This document shows positions 50,171-60,048 of a DNA stretch of 64,000 nt, one piece after another. Made by a program: the position numbers and the translations under genes. The stretch lies in NCBI RefSeq assembly GCF_036417845.1, contig NC_089981.1:64011268-64075267 (forward strand), written 5' to 3'. Source of the stretch: Apteryx mantelli (lineage: Eukaryota > Chordata > Aves > Apterygiformes > Apterygidae). Each line of letters opens with the position of its first letter. Position 1 is the stretch's first letter. The notes under the pieces are model-generated. The model was not told the origin of the DNA. It saw only the letters and a list, made by a program, of their open reading frames with translations, and ran no database searches.

Positions 50171-53100
50171 TCAGTCCAGGTCCAAATAGCATCCGTTTTG
50201 GAGAGGTGATAGGAGGCCTGCAAAGAAAGAAAAGCTAGAATGAAATCCTAATGATACCCTGTCAGACCTAAGAAAGACTAATCTGTTACTAAGCGGTAGA
50301 CATCTGCATCTTTGCCCTTCCATTGTTAACTTGTGGGCTTGTCCCCTTTCAACAGGAAATGTTTCTAAAAAGGCAGTTTCACTTTGACAGGAGCTGGCTC
50401 CATGTTGTGCCATTGCAGCTGTGCCAGCTGGGGACAGCTATTGTGTTCAGTCTCCGCCGAGAAAGTCCATACTTGCCATGGGACTATTTTGACAGGCCTC
50501 AGCCTTCCCCAGGGAGACAGACCTGACTAGAGCAACCAGATGGCACCTGAGCTCGGAGAAGAGTGAGGGGTCCAGAGCTGGGCCAGGATGCCCAAAGGGA
50601 GCATCCCTTTGGCACTGTCCTGCTACTTCATACCCTGCCAACGTTGATGGCAGGGGATTTCCCCTGGCTCAGCTTACCTCTGTCAGAGTTGGCCGATCTG
50701 TTAACAACAAAATGGAAAAAGTAACAGCCATGTGTACTGCTCAGCTCAGTGTTCAACAACCAGACAAACACTCTCATTCTTACTAAAGCCATTTCCTTGG
50801 GAGTGGAAAAGCCTAACATTGCTAAGGGGACAGTTCTGGTAAGATTTAATTGGGTCTATTTTGTAAGACAACCCACTGACCAAATATGATACATTTTCTT
50901 TGTTCTTTTTTTTCCTCTCATGACACTTATAGGCTCTGGTCCAACTTTCTTCATGTGCTTCACCACAAGACAAAACAACCCAAGATACCTATTCTTAGAA
51001 ATTTCAGCATGTTTATCTGATTAGTGTTGCTCAATGGCAGAGACACGGCAGACATTTCTGCCATTTATTCAACCAATATTAACCTAACAGAGACTTGTTC
51101 TTCTGCCCAGCTCATTTATACTTCACAATGTTTAGGGTCTTTCTACTCCTACCAAAGCCCAGGGTCTCCTCCTTCAAGAAAGAAATCTGAAGAGGCAGGA
51201 ATTGAGCTAGGGCCCTGGATAAAAGTAGAGACTCTGCTAACACAACTCACCTTCTTGACTTCAGCTGATTGATACAGGCCTGGAAGGAATAGGAGCACAG
51301 TTAAAATGCGAAGTCCTGCATAAGGGATCTGTAAAGTTTGGATAGTAGGGGTAATAGTGCTAGAGGAAGTGAAGAGAAATCTGCAGACCCTACAGGGAGG
51401 GGAACAAAACTTAAGTGACTTCATTGTCAAACACATCCTTTATGTATTTAAAGAGTTTTATTGCTTCTGTTAAAGCAATGTGTCCTGGGGAAGTGAAGGG
51501 AGATGTCGAAAACCAGTGATTTGACAGGTCAGTGCGTCCACCAAGGCAGACACAGCCAAAGGAAGTGGCTGTTCATTTTGGGAGCCCACAATGACCTCCT
51601 ACAGCTCACTGGGGAGTGGAGCTTTGCAGAGATGAGTGGGGCTGAATTTGGGAAATGCTGGGTTCACTTAGTCCTCAGCAGTCACAGCTCCTGGCCAACA
51701 GGGGACCATGAGTGCCAGGACTGCTGCTGACAGGTACCCACAGGGGGCCACAGGGAGGAGAATGGGGTGAGAGAGAGGGGAGGAAGGCAGCTCGGTGGCT
51801 GCAGGCACAGGGCAGCCTCAAGGCCTGTGAAGTGAGGGGCACAGCAAAGCACAGTGCATCCCTACCTGCATTCACACTGCTTGTGCGCCAAGAAGTCCCT
51901 TTTGACCATGGTGCTCTCTTTGATACTCGGAGAAATCTTCACGAGCTGGAAGGGTAGCAGCAGTCACTCGCTGCCAGTGCAGGGCCAGCCCCGTGACCAC
52001 TGCCTTTTTGCTAGGATTGCGTGGCTGATTTTGAACAGGTCTGTGGGAGGGCAGCTCCCCAGGCCTGGGGAAAAGAAAGCTGAACGGTGGCTTGTACGGG
52101 ATACTTCAGAGCCCCCTTCTCTGCGTCCCTGACACACAGCTCCTCCATTGTCCTGCCTCAGCACTGACCCGGCCCCTCCACACTCCAAGGAGTGGTGAAC
52201 CCACATGTTCCTCCTGTCACCAGTGGTAGGGCCACTGGGGGTACAATCTGGCCCCACACAGACCCCCTGGTGTACCCAGGATGGAGACCCAGCAACACCT
52301 CTCCTCACTGCTTTAGGAGGGTTTTTCCTTTGTGCCACAGCAGTCCTGCACACCACGGTGACACCCCCCCCCTTGCCGACATCCACGTCAGCACTCCGTG
52401 TTTGAACTAGCAAGGTCCAGAAGCGTGGCAGTAGTCAGCAAGATGGATGGGATAAGGAGGGGGAAGCACAGAAGAGAGTGAGCCAAAGGCATCCCCCTTT
52501 AGTACCCCCAAAGGACTAGCCTGTGAGGAAGAGCCTCACAAGGCGAGAAGATAAATATCAGACATGACCCCTGAGGCACAGTGGCCCTTAATCTCTGGGC
52601 TTCAAGTTTCCCATGGCTGTTCTGTCTGGAGGATGTTAAATTCTAGGGATTATTATTAGACCAACCTGCTGAAGAACCCATGGCCCTTGTGGTGGGGTGG
52701 GAACTTCCAAAGCAAGAACAACACATATGAATAATGGGGAGGGGAGTGAAAGCTGCCATTTTTCTCACAATCAGTCTAAAATATCCACGTGAGGGCTGGC
52801 AGGAGCTCAAAACTCACTGGAAACCACAGATGTTGCTCACTGAAACAAGCAGAAAGGCTGTGCACAACTTTATAGGGATGAAAAATATTGTTAATCAATC
52901 ACAACCAGGAGTTTAGGAACTCAATGCCTCTTTCTCTGCACTGAGCTACACAGGAAACCTGGACCAGTATGTCTGGAAGAAGCAGGAGGAGGGGAGGCAG
53001 TGCTCAGTCAGCATCCCAGGGTTGGGGAAGTCAGAAGCTACCAGCAAAGCTGTAACATCAGCTCTCTGGGCTGATCTCCCCATCGCCATTTCTGGGATAC

Positions 53101-55511
53101 CCCCTAAAATTACAAGAAGATTTTGTTCCTAATGCAGCCTGGAGTCCAGTTTATGTTTCATCTTCCCTATATCCCTCTTTCCAAACCTTCTTGCTGTAGC
53201 TCTGGCTCTTTAAGCTTTATTAAACAAACCTTTGCTCTGTAGTGCAAGGAGACACAGAGAGCCAGAGCACACTGATAACCCAGTGGCGCATTGCTCTCAT
53301 GAGGCAGCTGCTTGTGCTCAAGGGGTGTGCAGCCAGGAGAAGGACATGTGATTTGGTAGCTCTGGGGCTGGGGCGTTTGCTGTCTGCCTTCAGAGGATCA
53401 GTGAGGGGTTGTTCCGCTCACTGCCGGCTTTGGGGATGGAGTCTCTCCCGTTCCCTTTACAAGGCCACCAGCATGCCTCTGGCAGTGAGCAGGTTCCCAC
53501 TGAGGGTCAAAACACAACCATCTAGCTCTTAGGAGCCTGGCTTTTACCTCTATGGTGACCATCTCCATCTCCACAGGTGCACAGAATTGCCCCTTATCTC
53601 CACAGCAGCCTCCACAGCGTTGCACAGCGACACAGGCGGGTTTGTAGATGTAGCTGACCTCATCGGGGTACTCAGAGTAAACATCCACAGTCATCAGGAA
53701 GGGCTGACAGAAGCTACTTCTGTAAACCTCCAAAAAAGGCACATCTGGAAGAAATGCAGAGGGGGGACAAGCTGACACTGGCCAGCCCTGCTCTGCCCCT
53801 CATGGACATCAGGCCCAGACCAGAAGGCTTCCAGCCACCTCCCCAGCTGGCACACTGGTGTCCAGCTGCTCCACCAACTCCTTCCTGTCCCATCTCAACA
53901 GTCATGTCCCAGTTAAGACAGTGAGTGAGTAGCTGGGCTATTTTTCATCCACAGGTATGGATAAACCTGGCCCTGGGGAGGAGGTTCCTTCTTCCACCAA
54001 GTAGTTCAAAGCTTGTGTGGGTTCTGGAGCCCCCAGAGATGGAGAAGCTACTTCCAGGTGCAACCCCATATCCCACCTGTGCTGGCAGACAAGACTGTGG
54101 GGTATCTTCATCCTGGGCTCCCACAGTACCAGGACCTAGGTCACCAGCACAGGCAGATAAAGCAGCTACAGACTCACCTTGCTCTCTTGAGCCAGCATCG
54201 TCACAAGGCTCATCCTCCTGCTGGGAATGGAAATGCAGAGCAGTGAGTGCCCAGGCTGGCAGTGGGGGTGGAGGGCAGGGTTGCTGCAGGGAGATCCCTG
54301 GGATGGAGCTCATCTCCCCACCCCATCCTGACCCCCCACATCACTGTTCGTGACTACTAGGAGAGCACAATGTCCTGTTGGACATCCCTGTCACCCTGGA
54401 ATGAGGAGGGCTCCCGGGTCATGGCTCTCTGAATTGCTCTGCCCCTACTCTCCAGGCATGCTCTAGGGTGTCCCTTTGCTGACAGAGGGCATTCCTCTTC
54501 AGCCTGTCCCTGACAGCACTCTTCCCAGCCGCCCTGATTTGGCACCAGACTATCCAGGCCCCTTTCCATTCAGGCTGAATCCCTCCGCAGAGCTGGAAGA
54601 TGCCACATTTCACGTTTCCGTTTGCCTCCAACACAGGATAAAACTAGCTGGTGTTTATTCTAGCCTGACATCAGTCTCTACTCTTGAACACAAGGCTGGG
54701 AAAAAGGTTACAGGGAGAAAATCAGGTATTAGACCCAGTTCTCAAAGAATTTTGCCTAGGCACCTTTACAGCCCCTCTCTACAACTCTTCCAGCATGTTC
54801 CTTTTCCTTCTCAGCTCTGAAGGAGAAAGTCTCCCAGCCCCAAGTCCCAGCCAGATCTCCCCGCAGGCAGGACATAGGTGTTTGAAATCCTTGCCTGGCT
54901 GTGCAGTGTTTCATAGCTCAGCTGGATTTGCTGTACACACTGCTCACAGCTCGGAGCCTTTTTACTCACTAAGGGCTTTGGGCAGGGCCTCCCTGATGGC
55001 CCTGAGCATACCCTCGCTGGAGGCGATAGGCTGTAACCCCACTGTGCTCTCCTGGCATCTCCCTCCTGCCGGCCAAGAACCCTGGGGTCCTGCTGTGCCT
55101 GCGGGGCTCCGCTTGGGGGATGCCCTGGCCGGAGGAGCAGCTGCAGGCAGCACGGGGCCCCACATCCCCAGAGCCAACAGCTCAACTCCTCTTGGTGGAA
55201 GTTACTTGTGTGTCCAGAAATGGGCTGGCTCTGCTGTGGGGCTGGGAGAGGTCCCAATAACCCAAGTGCCCAAGCGATGGGCTGTGTTTCAAGCCCAGCC
55301 ACAGAGTTTCCTCAGTGATGCCCTCCCTGGAGCTGCCCCAGCTGGACACACTACAGACTGGGGGGCAGGTCTCAGGGATCCCCCCCAGGACTCTCCCCTC
55401 CATGCAGGGACACGGGGTGAGGCAGGGAAAGGAGTTGCTCCTTACCTGGCTGCATGATGCCTGCACGAGCACCAGGGCCACAAGGAGCATCAGGAAGGTG
55501 CTAAGGCTCAT
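50171..55511 (-). CDS. Second VEGF/PlGF-family growth factor, tandem paralogue of PGF
   Basis: This gene encodes a secreted cystine-knot growth factor, expected to act as a disulfide dimer on VEGF receptors. Sure exons on the minus strand: 55511-55446 (ATG and signal peptide, MSLSTFLMLLVALVLVQASC), 54217-54178 (EDEPCDDAGSREQ, acidic, with one Cys), 53744-53548 (VEGF homology domain, with [30 protein letters not shown]) and 51945-51866 (LVKISPS to HKQCEC). All eight knot cysteines are present. Exon phases (0, 1, 0, 2) and the 197-bp length of exon 3 equal those of PGF next door. By hand count 35 of 66 residues of that exon are identical. After the fourth exon three continuations have good splice sites: 51279-51251 (stops after RPVSIS, 133 residues), 50697-50678 plus 50217-50171 (149 residues), or 50217 directly (ends at 50151). 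None adds a heparin-binding basic tail. It is closer to PGF than to VEGFA by position. Orthology is unknown to me, so no symbol is given. Confidence 0.88.
50678..50697 (-). other. Candidate 20-bp microexon of the PGF-like gene
   Basis: ATCGGCCAACTCTGACAGAG is flanked by TTGTTGTTAACAG and GTAAGCTGAG on the minus strand, both good splice sites. Spliced after the fourth exon and before 50217 it keeps an open frame (RSANSDRG, then LLSPLQNGCYLDLD). It sits in the same relative place as the heparin-tail exon of PGF but shares no basic residues with it. Confidence 0.45.
51251..51279 (-). other. Candidate exon 5 of the PGF-like gene with in-frame stop
   Basis: A 29-bp block with a good polypyrimidine-AG acceptor and an AAG|GTGAGT donor occupies the place of the 30-bp PGF exon at 60233-60204. 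Read in phase it continues CECR-PVSIS and then TGA at 51263-51261. It could be the true C-terminus, or a decayed exon skipped in favour of 50697-50678 or 50217. Confidence 0.6.
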
Positions 55512-55680
55512 TGGGTTCCCCTTGCTGTTGAGGCCTCAGTAAAAGTCTCCTGAGCATGGTCCCAGAGCCAGAGGGAGCTGTGTCACCTGGAGATGCAAAC
55601 CCCAAACCTCCTGGTGCTGGTGGTGCCTCCGCTGCTCTTGCGCTGCCCCATCTGCTCCTCTTATTGGCTGCAGCGGGAGA
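55501..55680 (-). promoter_or_regulatory. Proximal promoter and 5' leader of the PGF-like gene
   Basis: On the minus strand CAGCCAATAAGAGG (55672-55659) combines a CCAAT box with an AT-rich TATA-like element about 150 bases upstream of the ATG. A start site near 55630 would give a leader of about 120 bases. In that leader an upstream ATG (55557-55555, context GACCATGC) opens an 18-codon frame that ends with TAG at 55503-55501, overlapping the main start codon region in another frame. Confidence 0.4.
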
Positions 55681-55699
55681 GCTGCACGCACTGGCCCAG

Positions 55700-58600
55700 T
55701 CCCTCCCAGACAGCCAGGTCCCTGACACCTGCCCAGACACCCACATCCCTACTGCCTGCGCACCATCCCCAGCACATTCTGCACCCTACCCTGCATGGCA
55801 GGGCCTGCCGTGGCCACCTGGCTGGGGCAGCCTCAGGCTCTGTGTTCCCCTTGCTGCGGGGTCCGTGCCGGCTTGCAGCACCGCCACCTCCTTTGCTGAG
55901 GGCATTTCCAGGGGGGTTGAGTGGGGTGACCCCGCAGGAGCCTGCGTGCCCATATCCACTGGAGCACCTGGGTGCATGGCCTGTGCCCACATGCACCTGG
56001 GCACTGCAAGACCCCACTGAGGAGCAGACAGTCTTTGCTGGACGCGCTGTTCCCCAGTGAAAGCAGTCATGTGTCCCCAGTGGTCCCCTGCGGCCCAGAT
56101 GCGTGGGTGATTTGGCAGCAGCGACACAGCTCGTTGTCTTCAACCTGGCTCAGGTGGGGGGACAGACAGACAAGGAACGCTCTGTCCCCTACCACCCGGC
56201 GCAGAGGAGGGATGGAGGGACACAGAGCAGTGCTCGGAGGCAGCAGACAGGGATCTGGCCATGTGCAGCCTCACAGGCACTGGGGCACAGGCTGGGGGGT
56301 GCACAGCCCTGGGGCATCACCAGAGGAAGCCCTGGGCATAGATGGGGCTTCATGAGGGAACAGGCGCAGCAGCTCACAGCACTGAAAAAGGGGATTTCAG
56401 ACACTGACAGAGCAGGATTTGTCTAAATCAGCGCAAAGCGAAGCCCTGAAAAGAGCAGCCTGCCCAAAGAGTGCAAAGGAACAGTCCCTCAGGCTGTTGG
56501 GTACTGCTCACGTACCTAAGCCAGGAGACCTCAGCCCACCAACTCGCCCTGCAGAGAGGCGCAGGCAGATCACAAGGGACATGGGGTAGGGTGTGACCAT
56601 CCTCCAAGTCCCATGCCTGCTCCATGCCGTTCCTGCGTGGGGGCTAGCACAGCACCAGGGCCACCCCCAGGGTTGCAGGGGCAGCACGGTGAGCCCCACG
56701 TGTGACAACTGCTGCAAGAGCAGCTCCGAGGGAGCTGGCGGTGGCCCCGAGCTGCATCAGGCACCCAGAGACAGGACCCATCCCTCTGGCACTGGCTTTT
56801 CCTCCACATCTCTCTCCTCTCTTCCTCTTCATCACAGGCCCACGATCCCACCGCCCATGGCCTGCTCCACAGCCCCTGTGCTGCCCTGCAGCTCCAGACA
56901 CTGTGGAACAAGCAGAGAACAAGGCCACGCACTCAGCACTAAGGCAGTTCAGGCAATGTGTGAGGGAGGGGGACAACACTAGATGCCTGTATGAGGCAGG
57001 GGCTCAGCTCTGCTGGCACTGTGCGGTTGTCCAAAAACTCTCAGTGATGAGCAATAGCCAAAAAGGCTACACTGAGCACCGAATAATATCAGGAAATGCC
57101 ACTGGGCTTTTTCTTTTTAAACATGCTAATAACCACTCTTGGCAATGTTTTTTTTTTTAATTAATTAACATCCTTGTTTTTAAGTAGTTTCCATTTTAAA
57201 AGTTTAACACTGCCATGGTAAAACTTTCAGTTTTAAAACCAAGACAGAAACCACCACCATGGCGCTGTACAAACCCTTGTGCCCCTCGAGCACTGTGCAC
57301 AGCGCTCATTACCCTCAAAGCGCACCCAGCCAGGCTGAAACGGCACACAGGGAGGTGGTGAGCCTGCACGGAGCAGGGAGCTTGGGAAAGGCCCCCGGAG
57401 GTGCAGACCCGAACGGCGTGGGAAGGGGAGCAGGCAGTCCCTGTTACCCACCCCTCAAGCCATGAGGTGCTCCGTGACCCAACCAGGTAGGAGTTTAATG
57501 CAAAGTTTTTAAGGCAGAGCACACTTAACACTGCGAAACTCTGCCCCAGGACATTGTGGAAGCCAGAAGTGTAAATGGGCTCAGAGGGCTCAAACAGGCT
57601 CAGGGAGGGTATGCCCCGCTCCACCAGTGCGGCTCGTACAGGTCATGCCGTGCTGTGTGGTGGCAGCACAGAGGCTCGCATGCCTCAAACACCCACCACC
57701 AGCTTTCTCAGACAAGGAACTGCTGCTACAGGACCTGCTGCATCCCCACATCCTTGCACTGCATGAGCAGCGACCCTAGGGCCAGGCTGATGGCGTTGCA
57801 GCTGGGCAAGAACTTGGGGGCATTGCTGGAGGAAGGCAGAAACGAGGACTTGGGCAGAGCTGGGGCTGCCCCCCAACCTGGGGGAGCTATGGGGGTTATC
57901 ACAGCCCCAGGGAGGTGCCTCACTCCTAGAGCAACCCACAGGAAGGCAGGAAATAGCAGCCTCTGCAGCCAGCCCAGTGGAGGGACACCAGCCTTCCCCT
58001 GCATCCCAGGAGGCTCCCAGTGACAGATGGGGTCCCTGGCAGGCCAGTCATCTGCCTGACCCTGCATGCAGGAGGAATGACAGGGCATGGATGACCCCTT
58101 GTGAGGTATTTCTTCAGTGGAGAGGCCCACAGGCACCTTGGCTACTGCTGCCCCAACCTTGCAGCAGCCCAGCCAGGGAGAGGGACTGGAGAGCATCACG
58201 GTGGGAGTTCAGGACTAGCATGGAGGAGTCAAGAGATGAAAGGGAGAGTGGGGGGAAACTGTGGTGCCTGCAAGGAGGAAGATGGGGAAGATGAGAACAG
58301 AAAGACATGGGAAAGCAAGCTGGTATCAGTCCTCAGCTAGTTATTTAGGCTGGGATCAGAGCAGGAAGGGGTTGGTGAACAGGAAGAGGCAACCAGGCCC
58401 CACATTATGGCATGGAAGAGATGGGCCAATTCCCCAAGGCACTCCCAGTTCCCCCCCCCCCCCAAAGCTCCAGCACAGGGGCTAGCCCCCAGTCTGGGCA
58501 GAGGTTCAGTCCTGGCCCACTGTTTGCCCCATCTCCAGCATCACACCAAGGGCAGCTCCTCAGGTGCTGCAGGACTCTGCTTTGGGGCATGGTGGGGTGC

Positions 58601-59990
58601 CAGCACCACAGGACTGACGGGGATCTGGCAGAAAAGAGCTTCGTAGCTGCCAGAAAGGAGACAGGACTGCTCATGCTGCCAGCTCCTGGCTCTGACAACC
58701 AGATTTTATTGTGAACAGTGAGGCTGGGATGTGGCTGTGAGCACGAGGGGCCCCTGGCACCCTCGATTTCCTCCCTTTCCCACCCAGAGGGCTTCCCAGG
58801 CCAGGTCCCCTCCCAGGCTTGCCCCATGCCAAGGCTCAGGCAGATGCAGCCCTGCAGCCTTGCCTGTCCCAGGTTTCCTTCCTCCCCAGCTGTGCAGCAA
58901 CTCTGCTGCTGCTACCCTGGGTCAAATCATGCTCTACCCAGCCCGCTCCAGCAGCACATCTACCAGCTCCCTGCCCCCCAGGATCCCCTTGAGCACAGAT
59001 GTGCACCTCTAGCTCCTCATCCTCGGCCCCAGGCCTGGTTAGGCGTCCTTCTGTCTCTGCTGCAAACAGCACAGATGAGGGCAAGGGAGAGTCCTTGGCT
59101 CCAGGGCCGTGCTCCTGCCAGAAGCAAGCAAGAGTCCTGTCAGCCCTTTCCTGCCGACTGCTCCCTTTGGCAGTCGTCGCTCCCCAGCCTCCAGGCTGTG
59201 CGGAGGGGCACAGCTCCGTTGGTCCAACGTGCGGGGCAGAAATGCAACTGGCTCAAACCCCGACGGCAGCAGCGGGGCCACGGGCACAGCGGAGGCTACC
59301 TGCGTGGTGTGCCGCATCTGCAAAGAGAGCGCAGCACAGGGTGAGCACTGTGGGGCCGGGGGTCTGCCCACAACACAGATGGGTCCATGCTCACCCCAGC
59401 TGCAAGCACACAGGCTTGGCCCCCCTGTGCCCTGCCTCTGTCACTGAGCCGCAGGTAGGGTCCACAAGCGGCCCCCCTTGGGGCTGGGGCTGGGGCTCGG
59501 GCTCACAGAGGAAGGAGAAGGCAATAGGGCTGTGTTGGGCCCAGCATGCTGGGATGTAGGTGCTGGCTGAGCCCTGAGCAGCAAGTGTCACACAGCAGGG
59601 GAAAAAACACAACAGGAAAGCGCTGACTGCAGGCTCTATACCCCAGAAGTGTCCACAGCGACAGGAGTCCAGTATAGACTGCTGCATCAAGTGGTTCACA
59701 AGGGTCAGCTAGATACATGGCCGGAAAGGACAGAGTAACCCAAACAAGGGCTAGCCAAGGACTGCAGTAAAGACATGGCTGGCAGCAAGATGAGGCTGAA
59801 ACTGGAAGTTAATGGATTAAAAAGTGGTCTGTGATGGCAATTTATCTACACACCATCAAATTATCCAGTCCACCCATCCCCAAAGATGGGCAGCTTTGAG
59901 CATCTGTTGAGCCTTCAGTAAAAAGGTCTATTCCCCAGCCCCCTGTTTTGCACCATTATTCACAGCATCAGTTAAAGACCTAAAAACTTA
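55700..59990. other. Intergenic between the two VEGF-like genes
   Basis: No exon with family resemblance was found on either strand, although the region is GC-rich and full of short open frames. A C13 run lies at 58451-58463. The distal minus-strand promoter of the PGF-like gene should lie at the low end. Confidence 0.5.
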
Positions 59991-59994
59991 ACCA

Positions 59995-60000
59995 TTTATT
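59995..60000 (-). terminator. PGF: PGF poly(A) signal
   Basis: AATAAA on the minus strand, 48 bases after the PGF stop codon at 60051-60049. The 3' UTR would be very short, unless downstream signals are used as well. Confidence 0.65.
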
Positions 60001-60048
60001 CTGAACAAATTAACCCAAAAGACACTGCCCATATCTGCCCCTGCTAAC

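Noticed and set aside
57120-57190. Possible poly(A)/T-rich retrocopy tail near 57.15 kb
   Set aside because: No coding or repeat sequence upstream resembles a retrocopy, and no target-site duplication could be made out.
59109-59447. Plus-strand peptide with Cys-rich CVVCRICKES, RING-like at a glance
   Set aside because: Only one short Cys cluster, no spacing of a zinc finger, no splice context, and in a GC-rich region full of random open frames.
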